From positions 189,439 to 253,438 of the forward strand of contig NZ_BMRC01000014.1 in the NCBI RefSeq assembly GCF_014648435.1: a stretch of 64,000 nt of DNA, read 5' to 3'. The notes below the pieces were generated by a model. The model was not told where the DNA came from and did no database searches. It saw only the letters and a program-made list of their open reading frames with translations. Shown piece by piece: positions 42,916 through 52,251 of the stretch; the stretch's first letter is position 1, and every line of letters begins with the position of its first letter. Position numbers and translations under genes: made by a program. The stretch is from Nonomuraea spiralis (GTDB taxonomy: Bacteria > Actinomycetota > Actinomycetes > Streptosporangiales > Streptosporangiaceae).

Positions 42916-44061
42916 TCAGCCCGCTATGCGATGCGGAACGAAGGAGGAGGTGTCGTCGGTGATCAGGCCGGTGGTCTCCCTGATGCCGAGCCCGGCGGCC
43001 TCGTCGGCGACCATCCAGGCGCCGAGCACCGGCCGCTGGCCCTCGAACGCGGGCAGGGCCTCGAAACCCTGGAACACGTAGCCTTCCCGGCCGTAGCGGC
43101 CCGGGGTCTCCTGGGTGCCCTCGGGGGTGACGATGCGCATCGACGCGCCCTCCCTGCCGAGCAGCGGCTTGGCGATGTAGGAGGTCAGCTCGCGCGGCCC
43201 GTCGAGGTAGGCGGGCAGCAGGTTGGGATGGCCGGGGTAGAGCTCCCACAACACGGCCAGCAGCGCCTTGTTCGACAGCAGCGTCTTCCACAGCGGCTCG
43301 ATCCAGGTGGAGTGACGCACCGCGTGGCGGCCGAAGTCGTCGGCCAGCATCCACTCCCAGGGATAGAGCTTGAACGCCGAGCGGATCATCTGGTTCCCGG
43401 CGTCGACGAAACGGCGGTTGAGGTCGTCCCAGCCGATGTCCTCCATGGCCACGGCCACCGTCGTACGGCCCGCCTGCTCGGCCGTCTCCTGGAGGTAGGC
43501 GACCGTCATGGCCTCCTCGCCCGTCTCGTCGGCGTTGGTGAAGGCGAAGTGCGTGGGGCCGGGCGGCAGGCGCAGCTCGCGCCAGCGCTCGATGAGGCGT
43601 TCGTGGATGGAGTTCCACTGGTCGTCGCCGGGGTGGGTGTCCTGGAGCCAGAACCATTGGATCACCGACGACTCCAGCAGCGACGTCGGCGTGTCGGCGT
43701 TGTACTCCAGCAGCCGGGCCGGGCCCGTGCCGTCGTAGCGCAGGTCGAAGCGGCCGTAGAGGTGGGGGTCGCGGCGCTCCCACGAGCGCGCCACCTCGTC
43801 CCTGGCCCACTCGGGTACGGCGAAGTCGGCGTAGCGGCCGGTCGAGACGACGTGCTCGACGGCGTGCAGGCACATCGCGTGCAGCTCCTCGACCTGCTCC
43901 TCCAGCGACTCCACCTCCTCCAGGGACAGGACGTAGTGGACCGACTCGTCCCAGTAGGGCCTGCTCAGGCCCTCGGGGTGGGCCGCCCGGTGGTAGGCCA
44001 GGCCCTGGCCCTCGATCGTCTTCTCCCAGCCCGGACGGGGATCGCCATGCTCGCGGCGCAC
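42916..44061 (-). CDS. glutathionylspermidine synthase-like ATP-grasp protein (YgiC family)
   Basis: A 381-residue protein of the glutathionylspermidine synthase preATP-grasp/ATP-grasp type. It has RFDLRYDGTGPARLLEYNADTP, YIAKPLLGREGASM and GAWMVADEAAGLGIRE. There is no amidase half, unlike bifunctional Gss, so it probably ligates an unknown carboxyl or amine substrate. It starts at GTG 44061 one base after the preceding stop, so it is coupled to the small membrane-anchored gene. Confidence 0.88.
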   Translation of the reverse strand: MRREHGDPRPGWEKTIEGQGLAYHRAAHPEGLSRPYWDESVHYVLSLEEVESLEEQVEELHAMCLHAVEHVVSTGRYADFAVPEWARDEVARSWERRDPHLYGRFDLRYDGTGPARLLEYNADTPTSLLESSVIQWFWLQDTHPGDDQWNSIHERLIERWRELRLPPGPTHFAFTNADETGEEAMTVAYLQETAEQAGRTTVAVAMEDIGWDDLNRRFVDAGNQMIRSAFKLYPWEWMLADDFGRHAVRHSTWIEPLWKTLLSNKALLAVLWELYPGHPNLLPAYLDGPRELTSYIAKPLLGREGASMRIVTPEGTQETPGRYGREGYVFQGFEALPAFEGQRPVLGAWMVADEAAGLGIRETTGLITDDTSSFVPHRIAG

Positions 44062-44062
44062 G

Positions 44063-44467
44063 TCAGCTCCCGCCGCCCCAGCTGTTGCCGAAACCGCCGC
44101 GCTGGATCGACTTGCCGTTGCGGCTGGAGATGGTCACGTCGGACGGCCGGAGCGTGGTGCCGCCCTGCATCCGGTTGCCGACCCGGGTGCCGCCGTAGTA
44201 CCACATGTACGCGCCACGGGAGCCCGCGTAGAAGTGGGACCCGCCGCTGCCGCCGTCGTCGTCGCAGTAGTCGTCGTCGACGACCTCGTACGTGCCGTCG
44301 TCGAGCCGTATCACGCAGTCGGCGGTGACGTCGTCGTCGTCGGACGTGGCGGCGCAGTAGCCCACCAGCATCACCGAAAGGACCCCGAGAACGGTCAGAG
44401 TTACGACCTTGGACGCCTTGCGCGGCGGCGGCGGCGGTGCGGCCGGCTTGTGCGGCGGGTGTGCCAT
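44063..44467 (-). CDS. small membrane-anchored protein (YgiB-like position)
   Basis: A 134-residue protein with a Pro-rich cytoplasmic start, one transmembrane helix (about 20-39), then an Asp-rich region (SDDDD, DDDYCDDDGG) and a Gly/Ser-rich C-terminal part with RGGFGNSWGGGS. Its position directly before the YgiC-like gene and its composition match YgiB/DUF1190-like partners, though I cannot confirm homology. ATG 44467 has GGAG upstream. Confidence 0.75.
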   Translation of the reverse strand: MAHPPHKPAAPPPPPRKASKVVTLTVLGVLSVMLVGYCAATSDDDDVTADCVIRLDDGTYEVVDDDYCDDDGGSGGSHFYAGSRGAYMWYYGGTRVGNRMQGGTTLRPSDVTISSRNGKSIQRGGFGNSWGGGS

Positions 44468-44557
44468 CTAGCTCCTGCTTTCCTGGGCCGATCAGCCTAT
44501 AGGTCGGGCTCGTCCCCGTTCAATGCCGGTGGTCGTCCGCTCGGGTATGAATGACTC

Positions 44558-45580
44558 ATGCAACCGGTCCAGGCCCTGCGCGAGATCGCCTTCCTGCTCG
44601 AACGCGCAGGTGAGCCCACCTACCGGGTCCGCGCGTTCCGCCGCGCGGCCGCGGTCGTGGACGACCTGCCGGAAGGCGGGCTGGCACGGCTGGCCGGCAC
44701 CGGCGGGCTGGGTGACCTTCCCGGCATCGGCAAGGTCACCGCCCTCGTGATCAACGAAGCACTCGATGGCCAGGTTCCTACATATTTGCGTAGGTTGCGG
44801 GCCACCGAGGGCGTCGAGCTCGACGCGGAGACCGCGGCCCTGCGCGAGGCGCTGAAGGGCGACCTGCACAGCCACTCCGACTGGTCCGACGGCGGCTCGC
44901 CGATCGAGGAGATGGCCGAGGCCGCCATGGGGCTCGGGCACGAGTACTGGGCGCTGACCGACCACTCGCCGCGGCTGACCGTGGCCAAGGGGCTGTCGGC
45001 CGAGCGGCTGGAGCGGCAGCTCGACGTGGTGGCCGGGCTCAACGAGCGGCTGGCGCCGTTCCGGATCCTGACCGGCATCGAGGTCGACGTGAACCTCGAC
45101 GGCTCGCTCGACCAGGACCCGGCGCTGCTGGAACGGCTCGACGTGGTCGTGGCGAGCGTTCACTCCAAGCTGCGCATGGGCCGCGAGGACATGACCCGCC
45201 GCATGGTCACCGCCGTCGCCAACCCCCTGGTCGACGTGCTCGGCCACTGCACCGGGCGGGTCGTGCGGGGCGGCGGCGAACGCGGGGTCAAGCGGCCCGA
45301 GTCGGAGTTCGAGGCGGAGCTGGTCTTCGAGGCGTGCCGGCGCTTCGGCGTGGCCGTGGAGATCAACTCCCGTCCCGACCGGCTCGACCCGCCCAAGCGG
45401 CTGATGCGGCTGGCGTACGAGATGGGGTGCGTGTTCTCGATCGACTCCGACGCGCACGCGCCCGGCCAGCTCGACTGGCAGCGCTTCGGCTGCGAACGGG
45501 CGGCCCGCTGCGGGATCGAGGCCGAGCGCGTCGTCAACACCTGGCCCCTGGAACGGCTGCTGGAGTGGACTGCGGCGTGA
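44558..45580 (+). CDS. PHP domain phosphoesterase with HhH N-terminus (PolX-like)
   Basis: A 340-residue protein. Residues 1-75 form an 8-kDa/helix-hairpin-helix domain (YRVRAFRRAA, GDLPGIGKVTA). Residues 95-335 are a PHP metal-dependent phosphoesterase domain with DLHSHSDWSDG (102-112), TDHS, GIEVDV and DSDAHAP. It resembles bacterial PolX with the polymerase palm and fingers missing, so a repair nuclease or phosphatase role is likely. It is divergent from the YgiB/YgiC operon. Confidence 0.85.
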   Translation: MQPVQALREIAFLLERAGEPTYRVRAFRRAAAVVDDLPEGGLARLAGTGGLGDLPGIGKVTALVINEALDGQVPTYLRRLRATEGVELDAETAALREALKGDLHSHSDWSDGGSPIEEMAEAAMGLGHEYWALTDHSPRLTVAKGLSAERLERQLDVVAGLNERLAPFRILTGIEVDVNLDGSLDQDPALLERLDVVVASVHSKLRMGREDMTRRMVTAVANPLVDVLGHCTGRVVRGGGERGVKRPESEFEAELVFEACRRFGVAVEINSRPDRLDPPKRLMRLAYEMGCVFSIDSDAHAPGQLDWQRFGCERAARCGIEAERVVNTWPLERLLEWTAA

Positions 45581-45666
45581 GACCTGGGTGTCGGCCCGGT
45601 TAGGCCGGGGTGGCGCGGGCCGCGCGGGCCCGGCGATTGTCGGTGGCGGCGCGTAGCGTTCCGGCT

Positions 45667-46395
45667 GTGAACCGTACCGACCGGCTCTATGCGCTCGTCG
45701 AGGACCTGCGCGCCATCTCGCCACGCTGCCGTTCCGCCCGCGAGCTCGCCGGGCGGTTCGAGGTCAGCGTGCGCACCATCGAGCGCGACATCACCGCGTT
45801 GCAGGAGTCCGGGGTGCCGATCTACGCCGAGCCCGGTCGCAGGGGCGGCTACGCCCTCGACAAGAAGATGTCGTTGCCCCCGCTCAACTTCACCCCGGCC
45901 GAGGCGGTGGCCATCGCGGTGGCGCTGAGCCAGGCCGGCGACCAGCCGTTCGGCCGGCAGGCCCGCAGCGCCTTACGCAAGGTGGTCTCGGCCATGCCGG
46001 GCCGCGAGGGCGACCTGGCCAGGGAGCTGGCGCGGCGGGTGCAGCTCGTCAGCCCGCCGTCCGAGCCCGGCCCGCAGGCGCGGCCGCTCGGGGCCGAGGG
46101 CATCTCCCGCGCCATCGAGGAGGCGCTGCTGCGGCGGCGCGTGCTCAGGCTCGACTACGCCGACGCCAAGGGCGCGCTCACCTCGCGCGACGTCGAGCCA
46201 GGGGTGTTCCTGGGCGGGCGCGGCGGCTTCTGGTACCTCGTGGCGTGGTGCCGCCTGCGGGAGGACGTACGCGTCTTCCGGCTCGACCGCATCGCCGCGG
46301 CCGTCGTCACCATGGAGCGCTGCCCCGACCGGCCGCTCGAAGGCTTCGCCCCCGACGTGCCGGAGATGGTCGTCCACGGAACCCTGCTCGACTGA
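45667..46395 (+). CDS. WYL-domain (YafY/DeoR-like) transcriptional regulator
   Basis: A 242-residue regulator. The N-terminal HTH_11 winged helix (YALVEDLRAIS, SARELAGRFEVSVRTIERDI) is followed by a WYL ligand domain. The WYL core here is GGRGGFWYLVAWCRLREDVRVFRLDRI (FWYLVAWC). Start GTG 45667. It probably controls the VOC gene 77 bases downstream. Confidence 0.87.
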   Translation: MNRTDRLYALVEDLRAISPRCRSARELAGRFEVSVRTIERDITALQESGVPIYAEPGRRGGYALDKKMSLPPLNFTPAEAVAIAVALSQAGDQPFGRQARSALRKVVSAMPGREGDLARELARRVQLVSPPSEPGPQARPLGAEGISRAIEEALLRRRVLRLDYADAKGALTSRDVEPGVFLGGRGGFWYLVAWCRLREDVRVFRLDRIAAAVVTMERCPDRPLEGFAPDVPEMVVHGTLLD

Positions 46396-46471
46396 AGATG
46401 CGAAAACACCGACATAGGGTTGTCGCCAAAGCGATACATCGTTGTCTTGTTCGAAAGACGAGGAGACGACG

Positions 46472-46828
46472 ATGGACAACACGGTGACCTGGTTCGAGGT
46501 CGCGACCGACGACCCCGAAGGCGCCGAGCGCTTCTACGGCGAGCTGTTCGGCTGGTCGTTCGACAAGGGCGGCGACGGCCCGCTCGACTACCGGCTGATC
46601 AACTACCCGGGCGGGCAGTCCGGTGGCGGGCTGTTCAACACCAAGGGCGACCTCCCCGCCCACGCGGTGTTCCACGTGCAGGTGGCCGACGTGGAGGCGT
46701 CGTGCGCCAAGAGCGAGTCGCTCGGCGGCAAGGTGGTCATGAAGATGATCGGCGAAGACGCCGGCACCGACTTCGCCTACCTGCGTGACGTCTCAGGGAG
46801 CCTTTTCGGGATCTTCCGCCGCAGGTGA
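46472..46828 (+). CDS. VOC family protein
   Basis: A 118-residue VOC-fold protein beginning MDNTVTWFEVATDDPEGAERFYGELFGW, with the second module FHVQVADVEASCAKSESLGG and the end DVSGSLFGIF. It lies directly after a WYL regulator; such pairs are frequent and suggest the regulator's target. The ligand is unknown. Confidence 0.88.
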   Translation: MDNTVTWFEVATDDPEGAERFYGELFGWSFDKGGDGPLDYRLINYPGGQSGGGLFNTKGDLPAHAVFHVQVADVEASCAKSESLGGKVVMKMIGEDAGTDFAYLRDVSGSLFGIFRRR

Positions 46829-47011
46829 GCCGCCCGGCGGCCGAGGCCGCCGGCTCCCGTTCCCGCGATCGCGCCCCCGGGGAAGCACCTTCCCCGCCCA
46901 ACCGGGGCCGCGCGACGGGTTCGTTCCGGGAGTGGTTCACCCGCCCTGGACACGCCGCCGATCGCCGAGCGGCGGCGCGTCCAGGGCCAGTTCGTCCCCG
47001 TGCGAGGGGTT

Positions 47012-47758
47012 TCAGAAGGCGGCGGCGGCCAGCCAGCGGGTCAGCAGGTCGCGGTCGCCGAAGACGGCCGCCGACTCCAGGGGGCGCCGGCCGTACAGCA
47101 GGAGGAGCAGTTCGCTCGCCGGGCCGCGTACGGCGGCGTCGCCCTTGGTGTGGCCGCGCTCGCAGGTGACCGCCCCGGCGGGGCCCTGCGTGATCGTCCA
47201 CTCGCCGTCGACGTCGCTCGCGTGAAGGTGGATCGTGGCCCCTTCCGCGCCGAGCTCCGCCAGCGACGAGGCCATCCAGGTGGCGTACGGCAGGTTGTGC
47301 AGGAACTCGTCGATGCCGTCCACGGCGGTGGCCGCCGGGATCACCGGGTCGAGGCCGAGCGCCAGCTCCGCGTCGGCCCGGTGGATCACCAGCTCGAAGA
47401 GCATCCTGGGCGGCCACCACCCCGCCCGCCGGTCCGGCCCCCAGGTCCAGACCTCAAGGGCGGGGTCGGTGGTGCGCAGCACGTCCAGCAGGTCGGCGGC
47501 GCCCGCCAGGAGCCAGGCGGCGTCGCCGTTCTGGCCCTCGGCCAGCCCGCTGGGCACCTGACGCGACCAGATGCGCTCTTGCACCTGGTCGCGCAGCACA
47601 TGCGTGGCCCAGCGATGCGTCCGGCCGACGTGCGTGACGAGCTCGCCGAACGTCCATCCCGGGCACGTGGGCACCGGGACGGACAGGTCGGTGGCCAGCG
47701 CCGCCAGCCGCGCCGCCTCTTCCTCGATCCTGGGGATGAAGGTGTCGTTGTCGGTCAC
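47012..47758 (-). CDS. maleylpyruvate isomerase-fold (DinB-like, mycothiol-dependent type) protein
   Basis: A 248-residue protein. The N-terminal four-helix DinB-like domain has TCPGWTFGELVTHVGRTHRW, and FELVIHRADAE carries a further metal-type His. The C-terminal domain is of MDMPI_C type (YGRRPLESAAVFGD). Family members use mycothiol, for example in maleylpyruvate isomerisation. The start ATG 47758 gives MTDNDTF. It lies 10 bases after the aminopeptidase stop, so probably one transcript. Confidence 0.85.
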   Translation of the reverse strand: MTDNDTFIPRIEEEAARLAALATDLSVPVPTCPGWTFGELVTHVGRTHRWATHVLRDQVQERIWSRQVPSGLAEGQNGDAAWLLAGAADLLDVLRTTDPALEVWTWGPDRRAGWWPPRMLFELVIHRADAELALGLDPVIPAATAVDGIDEFLHNLPYATWMASSLAELGAEGATIHLHASDVDGEWTITQGPAGAVTCERGHTKGDAAVRGPASELLLLLYGRRPLESAAVFGDRDLLTRWLAAAAF

Positions 47759-47768
47759 CCGTCACACA

Positions 47769-49268
47769 CTAGGCCGCCGGACAGGTCGCGCCCTTGCTCG
47801 GCAGCGTGCCCTGCACCAGATACGCGTCCACGAGCTCCTGCACGCACTTGCTGCCCGACAGGTACGCCCCGTGCCCCTCGCCCTCGTACGTCACCAGCCG
47901 CGCGGTCCTGAGCTGGGCCGTCAGCCGCGGCGCCCACTGGTACGGCGTGGCGGGGTCGCCCCGGCCGCCCACGACCACGATCGGCGCCGACCCGGTGGCG
48001 TTGACGTGCCGCGCCTGGTTGCTGCCCTTGGCCGGCCACACCCGGCACAACCCGCCCGAACCCTCGCTGCCGAACAGCGGCGAGATCTTCAGCGCCGCCG
48101 CCTCGGTACGCCGCAGCTCGGCCTCGCTGGGCCGCTCGGCGGTGTCCACGCAGGTGATGGCCGGGAAGCTGGTCATCTGGGTGGAGTAGGTGCCGTCCTC
48201 GGCGCGGCCGGTGTAGGAGTCGGCCAGGTACATCAGCGCGTCGCCCTGCCCCTTCAGCGCCTGGCCGAGTGCCTTCTCCAGGAACGGCCAGGTCAGCTCC
48301 GAGTACAGGGCGGCGGCCACGCCGGTGGAGGCCAGGCCCTGGGTGAGCTTCCGGCCGTCCACCTGCAGCGGCTTGGCGGCGAGCTCGTTCATCAGGTTCT
48401 CGACGTTGGCGTTCGCGGTGGTCACGTCCTTGCCGACCTCGCAGCCGCCCTTGACGCAACTGCGCAGGAAACTCTCGTACGCCTTCTGGAAGCCGCGGGT
48501 CTGGGTCAGCGTGCGCTGCTCGAACGTGACCGTCGGGTCGAGGGGCGCGTCGAGCAGCATGCGGCCGACGTTCTTGGGGAACTCGGTGGCGTAGACGGCG
48601 CCGAGCTGGGTGCCGTACGACATGCCGACGTAGTTGAGCTTGGGGTCGCCCACCGCGGCGCGGATGCGGTCCATGTCGCGGGCGGCGTTCACGGTGCCGA
48701 CGTAGGGAAGGATCTTGCCGGAGTTCTCCTGGCAGAGCCGGGCGAACTCCTTGTTGGCGTCGACGCTCTCCTGGTGCGTCTGCGCGTTGGAGGGCAGCGT
48801 GTCCAGGCTGACGAAGCGGTCCATCTCCGCGCCGTCGCCGCACCGTACGCCCGAGCTGCGCTCGACGCCGCGCGGGTCGAAGCTGACCAGGTCGTAGTGG
48901 GCGCGCAGGCTGGTGAGCGCCTTGGCGGCCTGGTCGAGGGTGTCCACGCCGGAGGCGCCCGGCCCGCCGAAGTTGAACACCATCGAGCCGAGCCGCTTCT
49001 TCGGATCGGTGGCCGCCAGCTTGATGAGCGCCAGCTCCAGCTTCTCGCCGTCAGGGCGGGCGTAGTCGAGCGGCACCGCCAGTTTCCCGCAGCGCACCGA
49101 GGCGTCCTGCTGGGCCGGCGGCTCGCCGTCCGGACGTTTGATGTCGGTGCACGGCCCCCACGTGATCTTGTCGGTCTCGGCCACGGGACCGTCGGTGGCG
49201 GGCTCGGCGGGTGCACTCGCGCAGCCCGTGGTCGTCACGAGCAGGGCGGCCGCTAGGACGCGTCGCAT
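47769..49268 (-). CDS. secreted tripeptidyl aminopeptidase-like alpha/beta hydrolase lipoprotein
   Basis: A 499-residue exported hydrolase. The lipobox LVTTTGC places a lipid-anchored Cys at residue 16. The nucleophile Ser217 is in GMSYGTQ, with the catalytic Asp in GGRGDPATP and His in GEGHGAYL near the C-terminus, in the TAP-like C-terminal domain. It also has GGPGASG (101-107, oxyanion) and a Cys-rich central lid. Family members release N-terminal tripeptides or proline. ATG 49268 has AAGGGG upstream. Confidence 0.9.
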   Translation of the reverse strand: MRRVLAAALLVTTTGCASAPAEPATDGPVAETDKITWGPCTDIKRPDGEPPAQQDASVRCGKLAVPLDYARPDGEKLELALIKLAATDPKKRLGSMVFNFGGPGASGVDTLDQAAKALTSLRAHYDLVSFDPRGVERSSGVRCGDGAEMDRFVSLDTLPSNAQTHQESVDANKEFARLCQENSGKILPYVGTVNAARDMDRIRAAVGDPKLNYVGMSYGTQLGAVYATEFPKNVGRMLLDAPLDPTVTFEQRTLTQTRGFQKAYESFLRSCVKGGCEVGKDVTTANANVENLMNELAAKPLQVDGRKLTQGLASTGVAAALYSELTWPFLEKALGQALKGQGDALMYLADSYTGRAEDGTYSTQMTSFPAITCVDTAERPSEAELRRTEAAALKISPLFGSEGSGGLCRVWPAKGSNQARHVNATGSAPIVVVGGRGDPATPYQWAPRLTAQLRTARLVTYEGEGHGAYLSGSKCVQELVDAYLVQGTLPSKGATCPAA

Positions 49269-49337
49269 ACGAACATTCCCCTTCGTGTCTCCGGGGGAAG
49301 CAGTGCCCACGATACGGGACCTGGCAGCAAACCTGGG

Positions 49338-49374
49338 TGAGGCGGCACGTACCCCTCCTGAACGTGCCGCCTCA
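49338..49374. other. hairpin in the spacer before the aminopeptidase gene
   Basis: TGAGGCGGCACGT (49338-49350) pairs perfectly over 13 bp with ACGTGCCGCCTCA (49362-49374), with an 11-base loop. It lies 70 bases upstream of the aminopeptidase start. Confidence 0.75.
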
Positions 49375-49405
49375 ACCATCAAACGGAGCGGAGGCCCGGA
49401 CATGA

Positions 49406-49440
49406 CGGCGCTCCCGCGAAAGACATTCGCGGGAGCGCCG
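49406..49440 (-). terminator. aceE terminator
   Basis: A perfect 15-bp stem (49406-49420 with 49426-49440, arms CGGCGCTCCCGCGAA and its complement) with loop AGACA, 13 bases beyond the aceE stop. Confidence 0.9.
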
Positions 49441-49452
49441 TCTCCGGATGAC

Positions 49453-52251
49453 TCAGACGCCCATCGACTGGGTGTCGTTGCTCTCCGCGCCGCCGGCTTC
49501 GGTGACGCCGTTCTTCAGGTGGTAGCGGGCGATGGCCTCGCGCAGCACCTCGCCGTCGAGCTCGCCCCGCTTGACCAGGCGGGTGAGCACGGCCAGCGTG
49601 ATCGAGGCGGCGTCCACGTGGAAGTGGCGACGCAGCGCCGAACGGGTGTCGGACAGGCCGAACCCGTCGGTGCCCAGCGAGGACCAGTCACCCGGCACCC
49701 ACTGCGAGATCTGGTCCTGGACCGCCTTCATGTAGTCGCTGACGCCCACGAACGGCCCACTGGCCTGCGAGAGCGCCTGCGTCACGTACGGGACGCGCTG
49801 CTCGGCGTCGGGGTTGAGCAGGTTGTACTCCTCGCACGCCAGCGCCTCGCGCCGCAGCTCGGTCCACGACGTCGCCGACCACACGTCGGCCGACACACCC
49901 CACTCCTCGGCCAGCAGCCGCTGGGCCTCCATGGCCCAGGGACCCGCCACGCCGGAGACCAGGATGTTGGCCTTCGGGCCCTGCGTCTGCGGCGCCTCGG
50001 CGAACTTGTACAGGCCCTTGAGCAGGCCCTCGACGTCGAGGTCGGCCGGCTGCGCGGGCTGCAGGTAGGGCTCGTTGTAGACGGTCAGGTAGTAGAAGAC
50101 GTCCTCGGGCTGCTCGCCGTACATGCGGCGCAGGCCGTCCTTGACGATGTGGGCGACCTCGAAGGCCCAGGACGGGTCGTAGGAGACCGCGGCCGGGTTC
50201 GTCGAGGCGATGAGCGGCGTGTGGCCGTCCTCGTGCTGCAGGCCCTCGCCGTTGAGCGTGGTGCGGCCGGCCGTGGCGCCGAGCAGGAAGCCGCGGCCCA
50301 TCTGGTCGCCCATCTGCCACATCTGGTCGCCGGTGCGCTGCCACCCGAACATCGAGTAGAAGATGTAGATCGGGATCATGTGCTCGCCGTGCGTGGCGTA
50401 GGAGGTGCCGGCCGCGATGGTCGAGGCCATCGAGCCCGACTCGCTGATGCCCTCGTGCAGGATCTGCCCCTGCACGGCCTCCTTGTACGACAGCAGCAGC
50501 TCCCTGTCGACCGCCTCGTACGTCTGCCCGTGGGGCGAGTAGATCTTGGCCGTCGGGAACATGGCGTCGAGACCGAACGTACGGGCCTCGTCGGGGATGA
50601 TCGGCACGAACCGGTGGCCGATCTCCTTGTCGCGCATGAGGTCCTTCAGCAGCCGTACGAACGCCATGGTCGTGGCGACCTGCTGCTTGCCCGACCCCTT
50701 GCCGAACTGGCTGTAGACGTCGTCCCCGGGCAGCTTGACCGGCTTGGCGCGCATGACCCGCTTGGGCAGCACGCCGCCGAGCGCCGCGCGCCGCTCCTTC
50801 ATGTACTGGATCTCCGGGTCGTTCTCGCCCGGGTGGAAGTACGGGGGCAGCTCGCCCTCCAGCGCGGAGTCCGGGATCGGCAGGTAGAGCCGGTCGCGGA
50901 ACTCCTTCAGCTCGGCCTTGGTGAGCTTCTTCATCTGGTGGGTGGCGTTGCGCGCCTCGAAGTCCTTGCCCAGGGTCCAGCCCTTGATGGTCTGGGCGAG
51001 GATCACCGTCGGCTGGCCGACGTGCTCACGGGCCGCCTTGAAGGCCGCGTAGACCTTGCGGTAGTCGTGGCCGCCGCGCGACAGCTTGCGGATGTCGTCG
51101 TCGGACAGGTGCTCGACCATCTTGCGCAGGCGCGGGTCGCCGCCGAAGAAGTGGTCGCGGATGTAGCCGCCGGTCTCGACCGAGTAGGTCTGGTACTGGC
51201 CGTCGGGCGTCGTGTTCATCTGGTTGACCAGCACACCGTCGACGTCGGCCGCGAGCAGCGGGTCCCAGTCGCGGCCCCACACGACCTTGATCACGTTCCA
51301 GCCGGCGCCGCGGAAGTAGGACTCCAGCTCCTGGATGATCTTGCCGTTGCCGCGTACCGGGCCGTCGAGCCGCTGCAGGTTGCAGTTGATGACGAACGTG
51401 AGGTTGTCCAGCTCCTCACGCGCGGCCAGGCCGATCGCGCCGAGCGACTCGGGCTCGTCCATCTCGCCGTCGCCGAGGAAGGCCCACACGTGGCTGCGCG
51501 AGGTGTCCTTGATCTGGCGGTTGAGCAGGTAGCGGTTGAACCGCGCCTGGTAGATCGCGCCGATCGGGCCGAGACCCATGGAGACCGTCGGGAATTCCCA
51601 GAAGTCGGGCATGAGCCGCGGGTGCGGGTAGGAGGGCAGGCCGTGGAAGCCGTGCGACAACTCCTGCCGGAACGCGTCGAGCTGGGCCTCGTTGAGACGC
51701 CCCTCCAGGAAGGCGCGGGCGTAGATGCCCGGCGCGGCGTGGCCCTGGAAGAACACCTGGTCGCCCGACTCGCCGTGGTCCTTGCCGCGGAAGAAGTGGT
51801 TGAAGCCCACCTCGTAGAGCGAGGCCGCCGAGGCGTAGGTGGCGATGTGGCCGCCGACGTTCGTACGGGCGTTGGCCCGCGACACCATGACCGCCGCGTT
51901 CCACCGGATGTAGGCGCGGATGCGCCGCTCGACGTGCTCGTCGCCCGGGAACCAGGGCTCGCGCTCCGGCGGGATCGTGTTGATGTAGTCGGTGCTGCGC
52001 AGGCCCGGCACGCCGACCTGGTGCTCGCGGGCCCGTTCCAGCATGCGCAGCATGAGGTAGCGGGCTCTGGTGCGGCCTTCGGTCTTGACGACATTGTCGA
52101 GAGACTCGAGCCACTCGTTGGTCTCACTGGGGTCGACATCAGGCAGCTGGCTGGGTAGGCCGTCGCTGATGATCGAGAATCGCTGGCGTCCGGAAGCCAC
52201 TGGGTCTCGCCTTCCGAGAATGACTGAAGTCTGGTCTGGGTCGCCTTCCAT
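49453..52251 (-). CDS. aceE: pyruvate dehydrogenase E1 component, homodimeric type
   Basis: A 932-residue thiamine-diphosphate enzyme decarboxylating pyruvate in the pyruvate dehydrogenase complex. The ThDP-binding motif is GDGEMDEPES followed by NCNLQ. Also present are SRANARTNVGGHIATYASAA, GHGT-type active-site loops such as HGLPSYPHPRLMPDFWEFPT, and GHTPLIASTNP in the C-terminal half. It is not the alpha-beta E1 type. The start is uncertain: ATG 52251 gives MEGDPDQTSV, and ATG 52278 adds nine residues. A promoter region lies upstream to about 52440. Confidence 0.95.
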   Translation of the reverse strand: MEGDPDQTSVILGRRDPVASGRQRFSIISDGLPSQLPDVDPSETNEWLESLDNVVKTEGRTRARYLMLRMLERAREHQVGVPGLRSTDYINTIPPEREPWFPGDEHVERRIRAYIRWNAAVMVSRANARTNVGGHIATYASAASLYEVGFNHFFRGKDHGESGDQVFFQGHAAPGIYARAFLEGRLNEAQLDAFRQELSHGFHGLPSYPHPRLMPDFWEFPTVSMGLGPIGAIYQARFNRYLLNRQIKDTSRSHVWAFLGDGEMDEPESLGAIGLAAREELDNLTFVINCNLQRLDGPVRGNGKIIQELESYFRGAGWNVIKVVWGRDWDPLLAADVDGVLVNQMNTTPDGQYQTYSVETGGYIRDHFFGGDPRLRKMVEHLSDDDIRKLSRGGHDYRKVYAAFKAAREHVGQPTVILAQTIKGWTLGKDFEARNATHQMKKLTKAELKEFRDRLYLPIPDSALEGELPPYFHPGENDPEIQYMKERRAALGGVLPKRVMRAKPVKLPGDDVYSQFGKGSGKQQVATTMAFVRLLKDLMRDKEIGHRFVPIIPDEARTFGLDAMFPTAKIYSPHGQTYEAVDRELLLSYKEAVQGQILHEGISESGSMASTIAAGTSYATHGEHMIPIYIFYSMFGWQRTGDQMWQMGDQMGRGFLLGATAGRTTLNGEGLQHEDGHTPLIASTNPAAVSYDPSWAFEVAHIVKDGLRRMYGEQPEDVFYYLTVYNEPYLQPAQPADLDVEGLLKGLYKFAEAPQTQGPKANILVSGVAGPWAMEAQRLLAEEWGVSADVWSATSWTELRREALACEEYNLLNPDAEQRVPYVTQALSQASGPFVGVSDYMKAVQDQISQWVPGDWSSLGTDGFGLSDTRSALRRHFHVDAASITLAVLTRLVKRGELDGEVLREAIARYHLKNGVTEAGGAESNDTQSMGV

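Noticed and set aside
49138..52158. Long plus-strand frame over aceE
   Set aside because: Antisense shadow of aceE.
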